From an uncultured Pelagibacteraceae bacterium (lineage in GTDB: Bacteria; Pseudomonadota; Alphaproteobacteria; Pelagibacterales; Pelagibacteraceae), in the NCBI GenBank assembly GCA_902559305.1, contig CACEHK010000009.1, positions 1-39,100 on the forward strand: a DNA stretch of 39,100 bases. Reading direction: 5' to 3'. Every line of letters begins with the position of its first letter. The stretch's first letter is position 1. Under the pieces are notes generated by a model. It had not been told where the DNA came from. It did no database searches and saw only the letters and a list, made by a program, of their open reading frames with translations. Both the position numbers and the translations under genes were made by a program. Below are positions 27,884-36,795 of the stretch, piece by piece.

Positions 27884-29139
27884 TAAATTTCTTTTTTACT
27901 TCTGACCATAGATTCTTTTGGTGAACCGCCAAGAACTGGTTCCGTTAAACTTAAGGGTACTTCTAAGGTTTTTTCCTTAGATCCTAAAATTGGTAAAATA
28001 ACTAAAAAATGTAAAAAGTAATAAGCTGTAGCTATTCTTGCTACAAGTAAATATAAGCCTTCCGCTGGCATTGCACCAACGTATCCTAACACTAATACAT
28101 CAGCGACTAAGAACCAGTAAAATTGTTTATATAATGGTCTAAAAACAGCAGATCTAACCTTGGATGTATCTAACCATGGAAGAATAACTAAAACAAAAAT
28201 TGCAGAAAACATTGCTATAACTCCCATCAATTTATCAGGAACAGATCTCAAAATTGCATAGAAGGGTAATAGATACCACTCTGGAACTATATGTGCAGGT
28301 GTAACTAATGGATTGGCCTCAATATAATTGTCGGCATGTCCTAAAATATTTGGAGAATAAAAAACAAAGAACGCAAAAACTATTAAGAAAAGTAAAAGAG
28401 CAAATAAATCTTTAACAACTATATACGGATGAAAAGGAACGGTATCTTTTGAAGGTTTTTTTAAATCAATTCCAATTGGATTATTATTTCCAGGAACGTG
28501 CAATGCCCAAATGTGCAAAACAACAAGGCCTAAAATTAGAAAAGGAATAAGGTAATGCAAGCTAAAAAATCTTGTTAAAGTTGGATTGTCAACAGAGTAG
28601 CCTCCCCATAACCAGTTTACTACACTCTCCCCAACTAATGGTATAGCGCTAAATAAGTTTGTAATTACAGTTGCTCCCCAAAAACTCATTTGTCCCCAAG
28701 GAAGAACATAGCCCATAAATGCGGCCATCATCATTAGAAGATAAATAAACATACCTAAGATCCATATAACTTCTCTAGGTGATTTGTATGAACCGTAATA
28801 TAGAGATCTAAAAATATGAATGTAAACTGCTAAAAAAAACATCGAAGCACCATTTGCGTGAACATATCTAATTAACCATCCGTAATTTACATTTCTCATT
28901 ATATGCTCTACGCTAGCAAATGCTAAATCTGCACTAGCTATATAATGCATTGCGAGTATTAAACCAGTAACAATTTGTGTAATTAAGCAAAAAGTTAAAA
29001 TTCCACCGAATGTCCACCAGTAATTTAAATTTTTCGGAGTTGGATAATCTGTTAAATGGTTCGCTAATGTAAGAACTGGCAGTCTATCATTAAACCATTT
29101 TCCAAGTTTTGATTTAGGAGTATATTCGTGATCACTCAT
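27883..29139 (-). CDS. petB: Ubiquinol-cytochrome c reductase, cytochrome b
   Basis: Membrane core of the bc1 complex that binds both b haems and the Qo/Qi quinone sites. Its 418 residues give eight helices as in the full-length mitochondrial/alphaproteobacterial form. Haem ligands are H94/H195 and H108/H209, with the 14-residue spacing expected. The Qo motif PEWY is at 286-289, and [18 protein letters not shown] covers the cd region. The gene sits between petA (8 nt gap) and petC (1 nt overlap). Confidence 0.96.
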   Translation of the reverse strand: MSDHEYTPKSKLGKWFNDRLPVLTLANHLTDYPTPKNLNYWWTFGGILTFCLITQIVTGLILAMHYIASADLAFASVEHIMRNVNYGWLIRYVHANGASMFFLAVYIHIFRSLYYGSYKSPREVIWILGMFIYLLMMMAAFMGYVLPWGQMSFWGATVITNLFSAIPLVGESVVNWLWGGYSVDNPTLTRFFSLHYLIPFLILGLVVLHIWALHVPGNNNPIGIDLKKPSKDTVPFHPYIVVKDLFALLLFLIVFAFFVFYSPNILGHADNYIEANPLVTPAHIVPEWYLLPFYAILRSVPDKLMGVIAMFSAIFVLVILPWLDTSKVRSAVFRPLYKQFYWFLVADVLVLGYVGAMPAEGLYLLVARIATAYYFLHFLVILPILGSKEKTLEVPLSLTEPVLGGSPKESMVRSKKEI

Positions 29140-29147
29140 TAAAGTTA

Positions 29148-29660
29148 TTATCCTATTTTAATTGTGTTACTATTTACAAATTCGTATTTTGGAACTTCCA
29201 TATTTGTTGGAGCAGGTCCTTTTCTTATTCTTCCAGAAGTATCATAATGAGATCCATGACAAGGACAAAACCAACCACCATATTCTCCTTTGTCTCCTAA
29301 GGGAACACAACCCAAGTGAGTACAAACACCCAACATAACTAACCATTCAGGATTTTTTGCTCTCTCTTCATCTGTTTCGGGATGTGGTAGATCATCTAAT
29401 TTTACGTCTTTTGCTTTAGCAATTTCTTCTTCTGTTCTTCTTCTTATAAAAACTGGTTTACCTCTCCAAAGGACAGTTATGGACTGACCTTTTTCCACAC
29501 CACTAATATCTACCTCTGTGCTCGCAAGCGCTTTTACCGATGCATCTGGATTCATTTGATCAATTAATGGCCACACTGCAGCTCCCACTCCTACTGCTCC
29601 GAGCGCGTATGATGCTGTAAATATAAAATCTCTACGGTTGGTTTTTTTGTCTTCTTCCAT
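29148..29660 (-). CDS. petA: Ubiquinol-cytochrome c reductase, Rieske iron-sulphur subunit
   Basis: Carries the 2Fe-2S cluster that takes the first electron from ubiquinol. It has 170 residues. A twin-arginine-type leader ([19 protein letters not shown]) doubles as the membrane anchor. The cluster boxes are CTHLGC (C113, H115, disulphide C118) and CPCHGSH (C132, disulphide C134, H135). [14 protein letters not shown] follows, as in the family. First gene of the pet operon, with a perfect -10 TATAAT upstream on the same strand. Confidence 0.96.
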   Translation of the reverse strand: MEEDKKTNRRDFIFTASYALGAVGVGAAVWPLIDQMNPDASVKALASTEVDISGVEKGQSITVLWRGKPVFIRRRTEEEIAKAKDVKLDDLPHPETDEERAKNPEWLVMLGVCTHLGCVPLGDKGEYGGWFCPCHGSHYDTSGRIRKGPAPTNMEVPKYEFVNSNTIKIG

Positions 29661-29721
29661 TAATTTATCTTCTACTTAAGTCTAATTATATGATTAAATA
29701 TGAATTAAAAAGTATTTTTCT
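29661..29721. promoter_or_regulatory. Divergent promoter region petABC / trmL
   Basis: Gap of 61 bp. The minus strand has a perfect -10, TATAAT (29690-29685), about 25 nt before the petA ATG, with no convincing -35. On plus, TCTAAT (29681-29686) and TATGAT (29689-29694) are near-consensus -10s that overlap it, so RNA polymerase would compete for the same DNA. Tentative. Confidence 0.45.
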
Positions 29722-30201
29722 ATGGATACAATGACACACGATAAACCTAATTTAAGCACAAAAATAGCTCTATATGAGCCAGATATACCTCAAAATACTG
29801 CCTCAATTATAAGAACGTGCTCATGTCTTGGTGCCTATCTCGAAATTATTGAGCCATGCGGTTTCTTATTTTCAGATAAAAGGTTTAAAAGAGTTGTAAT
29901 GGATTACATAGATGAAGACAAAATTAAATTTTATAAAAGTTCAGATGAATTTTTTGAATATAAAAAAAAACAAAGGGTTATTTTGATTACTACAAAAGCT
30001 ACAAAGATATATACAGAATTTAGTTTTAAATCAAATGATACCTTACTTTTTGGAAGAGAAAGTGCAGGAGTTCCAGATAAAGTTCATAAAATAGTTAATG
30101 AAAAAATAAAAATTCCCATGAAATTAAATAAAAGATCATTAAATCTAGCAACGTCTGTTGGTATAGTTTTGGCAGAACAAATGAGACAAACAAAAAATTA
30201 A
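29722..30201 (+). CDS. trmL: tRNA (cytidine/uridine-34-2'-O)-methyltransferase
   Basis: SPOUT methyltransferase that adds 2'-O-methyl to the wobble base of certain leucine tRNAs. It has 159 residues. Motifs: ALYEPDIPQNTASIIRTC, IEPCGF, the knot motif LLFGRESAGVPD and the SAM-contacting IPM...RSLNLATSVGIVLAEQMRQ. This is the minimal SPOUT form without an extra RNA-binding domain, as TrmL. Start may be ATG 29722 or ATG 29731. The stop is directly followed by the hemF ATG. Confidence 0.92.
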   Translation: MDTMTHDKPNLSTKIALYEPDIPQNTASIIRTCSCLGAYLEIIEPCGFLFSDKRFKRVVMDYIDEDKIKFYKSSDEFFEYKKKQRVILITTKATKIYTEFSFKSNDTLLFGRESAGVPDKVHKIVNEKIKIPMKLNKRSLNLATSVGIVLAEQMRQTKN

Positions 30202-31029
30202 ATGGAACAAAAAATTAAAAAAAAATTGGTTAAAAATTGGTTTAAGATTCTTCAGGATATGATTTGTTTTGAAATTGAAGAAATAGAAAAAAATAAAAAA
30301 AAATTTATTTCTAACAATTGGAAAAGGAATAAAAAAAAAGATGAAGGAGGAGGTGAATATAGAATTCTAAAAGATGGAAAAATATTTGAAAAAGTTGGAG
30401 TTAATTTTTCAGAAGTTTATGGAAAATTTTCTAAGGAATTTAAAAATAAAATACCTGGAGCAACTTTAAATCCAAATTTTTGGGCATCAGGAATTTCAAT
30501 TGTAATGCATATGAAAAATCCACACATTCCTGCAATGCATTTTAACACAAGATATATCTATACTTCACATGGTTGGTTTGGTGGAGGTATGGATGTTACT
30601 CCATGCATTCAAGATGAAAAATTAAAAAGATGGTTTCATAAAGAATTGAAATTATCCTGTGATAGACACAATAAAAACTATTATAAGAAATATAAAAAAA
30701 ATTGTGATAAATATTTTTATCTACCACACAGAAAAGAAACTAGAGGAATAGGTGGAATATTTTTTGACTATAAAAAAAAGAATTGGGAAAAAGATTTTAG
30801 CTTTGTTAGAGATGTAGGAATTACATTTAAAAAAATATTTAAAGATATTATAAATAAAAAAAAAAATAAAAAATGGTCAAAAAAACAAAAAGAAATTCAA
30901 TATATAAAAAGAGGAAGATATGTTGAGTTTAATTTACTTTATGATAGGGGTACAAAATTTGGTTTACAAACTGGTGGGAATACAAATGCAATTTTAATGT
31001 CACTGCCCCCTACTGCAAAATGGAAATAA
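30202..31029 (+). CDS. hemF: Oxygen-dependent coproporphyrinogen III oxidase
   Basis: Oxidatively decarboxylates coproporphyrinogen III in aerobic haem synthesis. Its 275 residues are a little shorter than E. coli HemF. Signature stretches: GGGEYRILKDGKIFEKVGVN, FWASGISIVMHMKNPHIPAMH with the conserved histidines, WFGGGMDVTP, and near the end RYVEFNLLYDRGTKFGLQTGG. An N-terminal Lys-rich helix precedes the fold. Begins on the base after the trmL stop. Haem demand fits the neighbouring bc1 genes. The use of the O2-dependent form implies an aerobic life. Confidence 0.95.
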   Translation: MEQKIKKKLVKNWFKILQDMICFEIEEIEKNKKKFISNNWKRNKKKDEGGGEYRILKDGKIFEKVGVNFSEVYGKFSKEFKNKIPGATLNPNFWASGISIVMHMKNPHIPAMHFNTRYIYTSHGWFGGGMDVTPCIQDEKLKRWFHKELKLSCDRHNKNYYKKYKKNCDKYFYLPHRKETRGIGGIFFDYKKKNWEKDFSFVRDVGITFKKIFKDIINKKKNKKWSKKQKEIQYIKRGRYVEFNLLYDRGTKFGLQTGGNTNAILMSLPPTAKWK

Positions 31030-31032
31030 ATA

Positions 31033-31509
31033 ATGGATAAAGTACCTGTTACAATTTCAGGATTAGAAAAATTAAAAGAAGAATTAATTTTTTTAAAAGA
31101 AAAAAAACGTCCTGAAATAGTTGCGGCTATCGCTGAAGCTAGATCTCACGGTGACCTTAAAGAAAATGCTGAATATCATGCAGCTAAAGAACAACAAGCT
31201 CATAATGAAGGAAGAGTTCAGGAAATAGAAGATTTAATTGCAAGAGCAAATGTTATCGATGTAAGTAAAATAAATAATGATGGAAAAGTTATTTTTGGAT
31301 CTACTGTATATTTACAAAATTTAGATACAAATGAAAAAATCGATTATAAATTGGTTGGTAAGGACGAAGCAGATTTAAAAAAGAAATTAATATTTTTCCA
31401 GTCACCAATTGGTAAAGGCTTAATCGGTAAAAAAAAAACTGATTTAGTTGAAATATCTACTCCAGCAGGAATAAAAAATTTTGAAATTATAGATGTAAAA
31501 TACATCTAA
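31033..31509 (+). CDS. greA: Transcription elongation factor GreA
   Basis: Binds the secondary channel of RNA polymerase and stimulates cleavage of backtracked RNA. It has 158 residues: an N-terminal coiled coil (about 1-75; [21 protein letters not shown], with acidic loop [20 protein letters not shown] carrying the catalytic Asp/Glu) and a C-terminal FKBP-like domain. In many alphaproteobacteria greA stands behind carB; here it follows hemF by 3 nt. Shares CTAA with the convergent cca. Confidence 0.95.
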   Translation: MDKVPVTISGLEKLKEELIFLKEKKRPEIVAAIAEARSHGDLKENAEYHAAKEQQAHNEGRVQEIEDLIARANVIDVSKINNDGKVIFGSTVYLQNLDTNEKIDYKLVGKDEADLKKKLIFFQSPIGKGLIGKKKTDLVEISTPAGIKNFEIIDVKYI

Positions 31510-32780
31510 CTTTTAGCTATTTTATCCAAATCTTTCTCAGAAATTTTAAATGAATTTTCAATCCAAAAATCTTCTATCTCTTTTAGTTTTTTTCCAAGTT
31601 CTTTTCCTTCTTTAAAGCTATATTTCTCAATTAAAGTTTTTGCTTTTATTTCAAACTTTGGAACCTTTTTATCGTTAAAGAAATTTTTTAATTCTACCAG
31701 TTTTATATTTGTTTTTTTATTCTGAAAGATTTTAAAATTAATGAGATCATTTAAATAGTCTTTTCCATATAAATAAAAAATTCTCCATAGATTTTTCTCT
31801 TTAAAAATGTCTTTATTATTTTCTTTAAAAAATGTATTCGTTAAAAATCTAATCCTCTTTTTATCTTCATTGGAAATATTATATTTATATAAAAAATATT
31901 CACTATTATCTGTGTTGTCAATTATCATAAGTGATATTAAAAATATAAAATCTTTTTGCTCAATTATTTTTTTTGAATAATTATTAATATTATTTAAAAT
32001 TTCAATATTTTTTAGTTGAGGAAATATTAAAACAATAATTTCTTTACAAAATTTGTCTTTTGCAAGTTTTATAAATGCATTGGATAGTATTAGCTTTTTT
32101 AATTCATCTAAAAGTCTATCTTGAGAAACTTTTGATATACCATTTATATTTTGTCTTATTACTTTCTTTATATTTTCATCATGATCAACTTTACTATAAT
32201 TCAAATAAAATCTTACATATCTTAAAATTCTTAGGTAATCTTCTTGGATTCTTTTTTCTGGATCTCCAATAAATTTTACATGTCCAAGTTCTAAATCTTT
32301 TTTTCCATTATACGGATCATATAAATTTCCATCTATATCTGCATAGATTGCATTAAAAGTAAAATCTCTTCTTGAAGCATCTTCTTTCCAGTTTTCCGAA
32401 AATTCAACTTTTGCATGCCTACCATCTGTCAAAACATCTTTTCTTAATGAAGTGATTTCAAATTTGTAGTTATAAAATTTTGCAGTTACTGTTCCATGTT
32501 CAATCCCACTTTCATAAAAATTTATATTATTTTTTTTTAAAATTTCACAAATCTGGTTTGGAAGTAAGTTTGTAGCAAGATCAATATCGTCTACTTTTTC
32601 CTTATTAATAATTTTCCTTGTGACTCCTCCTACATATCTAATTTCACTAGTTTCTGAATAATTAGATACCAGTTCAAATAAGTTTTGAGTTTTAATTTCT
32701 TTTTTTAAATCTTCGAAATCTTTTGAATAGTAATTTTTAGCTTCGTTAATTTTAAATATTTTATTAAATATATTTATCAT
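31506..32780 (-). CDS. cca: CCA-adding tRNA nucleotidyltransferase / poly(A) polymerase family (class II)
   Basis: Adds or repairs the 3' CCA of tRNAs. It has 424 residues. The class II nucleotidyltransferase core shows RYVGGVTRK (G51-G52), catalytic D65-I-D67, [20 protein letters not shown], and nucleotide-selecting [10 protein letters not shown] (from 137); then [20 protein letters not shown] and [11 protein letters not shown], typical of the alphaproteobacterial form. The C-terminal half is helical and very Lys/Asn-rich. ATG at 32780 stands only 3 nt after the encoded CCA of the tRNA-Gln gene, so no ribosome-binding site can exist outside the tRNA. Downstream non-ATG starts are possible but not evident. 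Confidence 0.9.
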   Translation of the reverse strand: MINIFNKIFKINEAKNYYSKDFEDLKKEIKTQNLFELVSNYSETSEIRYVGGVTRKIINKEKVDDIDLATNLLPNQICEILKKNNINFYESGIEHGTVTAKFYNYKFEITSLRKDVLTDGRHAKVEFSENWKEDASRRDFTFNAIYADIDGNLYDPYNGKKDLELGHVKFIGDPEKRIQEDYLRILRYVRFYLNYSKVDHDENIKKVIRQNINGISKVSQDRLLDELKKLILSNAFIKLAKDKFCKEIIVLIFPQLKNIEILNNINNYSKKIIEQKDFIFLISLMIIDNTDNSEYFLYKYNISNEDKKRIRFLTNTFFKENNKDIFKEKNLWRIFYLYGKDYLNDLINFKIFQNKKTNIKLVELKNFFNDKKVPKFEIKAKTLIEKYSFKEGKELGKKLKEIEDFWIENSFKISEKDLDKIAKS

Positions 32781-32783
32781 AAT

Positions 32784-32857
32784 TGGCTGGGGCTCTAGGA
32801 TTCGAACCTAGGATGGCGGTACCAAAAACCGCTGCCTTACCACTTGGCTAAGCCCCA
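32784..32857 (-). tRNA. trnQ-UUG: tRNA-Gln (anticodon UUG), CCA encoded
   Basis: Folded by eye on the minus strand, 74 nt with the encoded CCA. The acceptor stem TGGGGCT pairs fully with AGCCCCA and the discriminator is G. The anticodon stem GCGGT/ACCGC encloses the loop TTTTGGT with anticodon TTG, reading glutamine CAA. The T arm is CCTAG-GTTCGAATC-CTAG-like with TTCGAAT. The 5' T at position 1 and the D arm AGCCAAGTGGTAAGGC match bacterial tRNA-Gln. It lies 32 nt behind ispE and 3 nt before the cca start codon, all on the same strand. Confidence 0.96.
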
Positions 32858-32889
32858 AATTTATTTTCATATAACACAAAAAAAAAAAT

Positions 32890-33738
32890 TTATATAGTTT
32901 TAGATACAATACACCAATAATTTTTATATTTTTTTTTAAATATTTTTGCACCATTTATTGCTGAATTTTTTGTCTTAAAATACCCTACTATAGATGAACC
33001 TGATCCTGTCATTCTAGCAAGCTTAATATTGGGCAAAGTTTCCATAAATAATTTTATATGATTTAATTTTGGATAAACTTTAAATGCAATTTTTTCTAAA
33101 TCATTTTCTAATTTTAGAATACTTACTAAACTAAATTGCTCTTTTTTTCTTGTCTTTAATTTTTGTGATGTAAATTTTTTTACTTTTTTATAAATCATGC
33201 TGGTTGAACAGCCAAAATTTGGCTTAATTATAATTACAAATAAGCGTTTTTTTTTTAATATCTTTTTTAACTTTCCGTTTGAGTATAAGATTTTATTTTT
33301 ATAATCTAAGCCAAGTTTTACATCGGAACCAATTTTATTTGTAAGCTTTTCAATAGCTCTTTTTGATAAATATATAATATTTTTATTTACTAAATATTTT
33401 ATTATTGAAGAAGCGTTTATTGAGCCGCCTCCTAAGCCCGATTTTTGAGGTATATTCTTTTGTATTTTAATAAAAAATTTTTGTCCATTTAAAAGCTTTT
33501 TCTTATCCAAAATTTTCAAAATATTAAATATAGTATTATTTTTTTTTATTCCTTTTGAAAACTTTCCATAAAAAAAAATTTTGTGATTTTTTCTGTTAAT
33601 TTTTTTTATACTAATTTTATCGTATAAATTAATAAATGAAACTAGAGTTTCTATTTTATGATATCCTGATTTTAATTTTCCAGTAACTCCAAGTGATAAA
33701 TTAATTTTCGCATATGATTTAATAATTTTAAAATTCAT
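32890..33738 (-). CDS. ispE: 4-diphosphocytidyl-2-C-methyl-D-erythritol kinase
   Basis: GHMP kinase of the MEP pathway to isoprenoids, here feeding ubiquinone and undecaprenyl phosphate. It has 282 residues: N-terminal SYAKINLSLGVTGKLKSGYH with K11 as the catalytic lysine, the ATP-binding IPQKSGLGGGSINASS (96-111), IGSDVKLGLD region, and the C-terminal GHMP motif KLARMTGSGSSIVGYF. ATG is 3 nt after the TPR gene; TPR-ispE is a known alphaproteobacterial pairing. Extremely Lys/Ile/Asn-rich. Confidence 0.93.
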   Translation of the reverse strand: MNFKIIKSYAKINLSLGVTGKLKSGYHKIETLVSFINLYDKISIKKINRKNHKIFFYGKFSKGIKKNNTIFNILKILDKKKLLNGQKFFIKIQKNIPQKSGLGGGSINASSIIKYLVNKNIIYLSKRAIEKLTNKIGSDVKLGLDYKNKILYSNGKLKKILKKKRLFVIIIKPNFGCSTSMIYKKVKKFTSQKLKTRKKEQFSLVSILKLENDLEKIAFKVYPKLNHIKLFMETLPNIKLARMTGSGSSIVGYFKTKNSAINGAKIFKKKYKNYWCIVSKTI

Positions 33739-33741
33739 TTT

Positions 33742-35424
33742 TTAATTAGAGCTAATACCAACAAGTAATTTTTTAGAAATTTTTGATTTAATTTCAGCTT
33801 CTGTGTCCTCAGAATTAAGTGAGCTTTGCCAATAGTATCTAGCTTCAATCTTTCTATTAAGCTTCCAGAGTGCATCGCCATAGTGATCATTTACTATAGG
33901 ATCATTTGGCATAATTTGAATAGCTTTTTTTAAAAATTTCTCAGCATTTTCAAAATCACCAATTAAATAATATCCCCATCCAACTGAGTCTATTATATAT
34001 GGATCATTTTTTTTTTGATTATATGCTTTATTTAACATTTCAATTGCATCTTGAATTTTATAGCCCCTTTCAAGCCAGCTGTAGCCTAGATAATTTAAAA
34101 CATAAGGTTCATTTAATTTTATAGATAAAGATTTAAGTAAATCTTTATCTGCATTAGTGTAGTCTTTTAATCTTTCATAGCTACTTCCTCTCTTGTACAA
34201 TACATCCGCATACGCGTCTGAGTTTTGATTTAGTTTATTTAATAATAAGGAATAATATTTTATAGATTTTTTAAATTCTTTATTTCTCTTATAAATATTT
34301 GCCATATCATAAATCATTTTTATAGATGGATTTAAATAATCGTTAAATTTTTTTTCAATATATAACAAAGATTCTTTTGAGTTTTGTTCAATGAAAATTA
34401 TATTTGCTTTTTTTTTTAATTTATACCAGTAATAAACTTCATCATCTTTATCAAATTTCTCTAAAAGCTTTTTTGTTTCTTCAAAATTTTTATTTTCAAA
34501 ATAATTTGAAATCAAGTGTGTTAAATTATAATAAAACTTTGGATTTAAATAATTAGATAAATTTGAATAGAAATTAGATTTTTCAAAATTTTTTTCTACA
34601 GATAAAAAATTAGAAATTAAGAAAAAAAATTCAGCAAGTATGTCTGCTTCATTTTTACAAGAAAAAAAATATTTGAATTTATTAAAGTTTGAATTATCAA
34701 TCCATAGCTTCGATTGTTGAATTAATAAATTACTATCTAAAACATTAACTTCTTTTGATATATTAATAGCACTATCAAAATCATTATTTTTTATTAAATT
34801 GCTCAAGTAAAAAAATATATATCTACTATAATCTCCCTCATCAGAATTAATTAAATTAACAAATTTTAAATTTGTCTCTGCCTTATCTAAGTAGCAATGT
34901 TGAAAGGCATCATTAATTAATGATAATTTACCGAAACTTTCTTGCTTCAAATCAATTTTTTTTGATAAAAATAAATTATTATAACTTTTTAAAACTTCAT
35001 AAATTATATACTGATAACTTCCGTGGTCTCTATATCTTTTAAATTTATCCAGTAAATCAATATTTTTTTCAAACTTCTTTTTTTTAAAATTATCAATTAA
35101 CAATAGTAACTTTGCCTCAAAAAATTCTGTTTTTTCACTTTTATTTTGTTTTATTAAATTTATTGATTTTTGGATTTGTCCGTCAGCAACAAGGGTTATT
35201 AAGTATTTTTTTAAATATTCGTCATGTTCATTAATTAAAATTTTTGATGAATTAAAATATTTAACAGAATTATTGGCATTATGATTATTTTTTAAAATTA
35301 TTGCTGAAAGATAGTTTGATAGATACCTGGGGTTGAAATTACTACTATCCGTTGTTTTAGAATAGCAAGAAGTTTGATATACGAAAAAAATAATAAATAA
35401 GATTAATTTTAAATTTTTTATCAC
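33742..35424 (-). CDS. Exported tetratricopeptide-repeat protein
   Basis: Protein of 560 residues. The start is GTG at 35424 (an in-frame stop lies a few codons upstream), followed by a signal sequence IKNLKLILFIIFFVYQTSC; the TSC could be a poor lipobox (Gln at -3), so lipidation is doubtful. The middle is diverged helical-repeat sequence. The last 200 residues hold about four clear TPRs (YADVLYKRGSSYERLKDY, NYLGYSWLERGY, IDSVGWGYYLIGDFENAEKF, NDHYGDALWKLNRKIEA). Probably a periplasmic or membrane-attached scaffold; partner unknown. Stands upstream of ispE by 3 nt and divergent from the UDG gene across 11 bp. Confidence 0.85.
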   Translation of the reverse strand: MIKNLKLILFIIFFVYQTSCYSKTTDSSNFNPRYLSNYLSAIILKNNHNANNSVKYFNSSKILINEHDEYLKKYLITLVADGQIQKSINLIKQNKSEKTEFFEAKLLLLIDNFKKKKFEKNIDLLDKFKRYRDHGSYQYIIYEVLKSYNNLFLSKKIDLKQESFGKLSLINDAFQHCYLDKAETNLKFVNLINSDEGDYSRYIFFYLSNLIKNNDFDSAINISKEVNVLDSNLLIQQSKLWIDNSNFNKFKYFFSCKNEADILAEFFFLISNFLSVEKNFEKSNFYSNLSNYLNPKFYYNLTHLISNYFENKNFEETKKLLEKFDKDDEVYYWYKLKKKANIIFIEQNSKESLLYIEKKFNDYLNPSIKMIYDMANIYKRNKEFKKSIKYYSLLLNKLNQNSDAYADVLYKRGSSYERLKDYTNADKDLLKSLSIKLNEPYVLNYLGYSWLERGYKIQDAIEMLNKAYNQKKNDPYIIDSVGWGYYLIGDFENAEKFLKKAIQIMPNDPIVNDHYGDALWKLNRKIEARYYWQSSLNSEDTEAEIKSKISKKLLVGISSN

Positions 35425-35435
35425 CTTGATATTCT

Positions 35436-36140
35436 ATGATTGTAAATGATAAAAATCAAAATGACATTATGAATCAAAAATTAATAAATTCGTTTGAAAT
35501 TGATTATATTTTTGGAAACAAGCCTATAAATAGATATAAAAATAAACCTACAATTGAAAATATTCAACAAAGATTAGAAAGTCTTAAAAAAAAAATTCTT
35601 AATATAAGTAATTGTGATTTAAAAAATAATTCTAAACAAATAGTTTTTAATGATGGAAATCTAGCAAGTCAAATTATGATGGTTGGGGAAGGACCGGGTC
35701 AAAAAGAAGATGAGCTTGGAAAACCTTTTGTGGGTGACGCTGGCCAATTACTAAATAAAATGCTTAATGCAATAAACATAAATAGAGAAAATATTTATAT
35801 AACTAATGTTGTTAATTATAGACCTCCAAATAATAGAAAACCTGAGCCTGCTGAAATAAATAGATACTCAGAATTTTTAAGGGAACATATATCTATTATA
35901 GATCCGAAAATATTAATACTTATGGGCAGTACTGCAATGGAATCTTTGTTTGGATCTAAAATTAAAATTTCGCAAGTAAGAGGTATATGGAAAGAGTTAA
36001 TTATTAATAACAAAACTTATTTAACAATGATAACTTTTCATCCAGCATACTTGCTTAGACAGGCTGATCAAAAAAAATATTCATGGACTGATTTAAAAGA
36101 AATAAGAAAACAAATAGATAAATTGAAATTAAAAGTTTGA
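35436..36140 (+). CDS. Uracil-DNA glycosylase, family 4-like, without Fe-S cysteines
   Basis: Removes uracil (and perhaps other deaminated bases) from DNA. It has 234 residues. Catalytic motif A GEGPGQKEDELGKPFVG (from 84), ITNVVNYRPPNNRKPEP, ILMGSTAMESL and motif B HPAYLLR (202-208) are those of family 4/5-type UDGs. Family 4 enzymes hold a 4Fe-4S cluster with four cysteines; this protein has a single cysteine, C60. The start may be ATG 35436 or ATG 35469; the second leaves more room behind the divergent TPR gene and has TATGAT (35435-35440) as a possible -10. rnhB begins 1 nt after the stop. Confidence 0.87.
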   Translation: MIVNDKNQNDIMNQKLINSFEIDYIFGNKPINRYKNKPTIENIQQRLESLKKKILNISNCDLKNNSKQIVFNDGNLASQIMMVGEGPGQKEDELGKPFVGDAGQLLNKMLNAININRENIYITNVVNYRPPNNRKPEPAEINRYSEFLREHISIIDPKILILMGSTAMESLFGSKIKISQVRGIWKELIINNKTYLTMITFHPAYLLRQADQKKYSWTDLKEIRKQIDKLKLKV

Positions 36141-36141
36141 A

Positions 36142-36714
36142 ATGAAAAACATCATAGCTGGAGTCGATGAAGTGGGTAGAGGCAGTTTAGTAGGGCCAGT
36201 ATATGCTGCAGCAGTGATTTTAAAAAAAAATTTAGATAAGAAAAAACTTAAAGATTCTAAAAAACTAACAAAAAAAAATCGTGAAATTTTAGAAAAATAT
36301 ATAAAAAAAAATTCACACTGGTCTATTGGGTCTGCATCTTTAAAAGAAATAGAAAAGTTAAATATTTTGAATGCAAGCTTATTGGCTATGAAAAGAGCTA
36401 TAAAAAAACTTAAATTAAAATCTTCAATTATACTAATTGATGGAAATAAGTTACCAGACATCACTGGCTACAAACTAAAATGCATAATTAAAGGTGATGA
36501 AAAAATACCAGAAATTTCTGCAGCTTCTATTATTGCTAAAGTTGCCAGAGATAGACTTATTGCAAAAATGTCAAAAAAATTTAGTAAATATGCTTGGGAT
36601 AAAAATGCTGGCTACGGAACTAAAATGCATTTAATTGCAATTAAGAAATTTGGCATAACCAAGCATCATAGAAAAAGATTCAGTCCTATACACAACATAT
36701 TGAGTCCCAATTAA
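36142..36714 (+). CDS. rnhB: Ribonuclease HII
   Basis: Cuts RNA in RNA-DNA hybrids and starts removal of single ribonucleotides. It has 190 residues. The N-terminal GVDEVGRGSLVGPVYAAAV gives the first catalytic Asp/Glu pair, IILIDGNKLP the next Asp, and EISAASIIAKVARDRL plus the KNAGYGTKMHLIAIKKFG segment complete the family pattern. It forms a DNA-maintenance run with the UDG upstream (1-nt gap) and ccrM downstream. Its last codons contain two GANTC sites (36677 and 36702). Confidence 0.95.
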   Translation: MKNIIAGVDEVGRGSLVGPVYAAAVILKKNLDKKKLKDSKKLTKKNREILEKYIKKNSHWSIGSASLKEIEKLNILNASLLAMKRAIKKLKLKSSIILIDGNKLPDITGYKLKCIIKGDEKIPEISAASIIAKVARDRLIAKMSKKFSKYAWDKNAGYGTKMHLIAIKKFGITKHHRKRFSPIHNILSPN

Positions 36715-36753
36715 AACACACAACAAATCGAGTCTATTTTTTTCAATCTCTGG

Positions 36754-36782
36754 TTGACGTGGAATCTGCCCTGGAGTCTAAT
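36754..36782 (+). promoter_or_regulatory. Predicted ccrM promoter with GANTC sites
   Basis: TTGACG (36754-36759), a 17-bp spacer and TCTAAT (36777-36782) make the best sigma70-like promoter in the window (five of six in each box). GAATC (36762-36766) lies in the spacer and GAGTC (36774-36778) overlaps the -10 by two bases; further GANTC sites are at 36730-36734, 36702-36706 and 36677-36681. GANTC is the CcrM target, so the promoter looks methylation-sensitive. Predicted transcription start near 36789 leaves only about 7-10 nt before ATG 36796/36799. Confidence 0.65.
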
Positions 36783-36795
36783 TACTTTTTTAAAA

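Noticed and set aside
32879..32890. Run of T on the minus strand between ispE and tRNA-Gln as a terminator
   Set aside because: No stem-loop precedes the run; it looks like an AT-rich spacer.
36754..36795. Upstream in-frame start of ccrM at TTG 36754
   Set aside because: That TTG is the -35 box of the predicted promoter and the extra 14 residues have no counterpart in CcrM as I know it.
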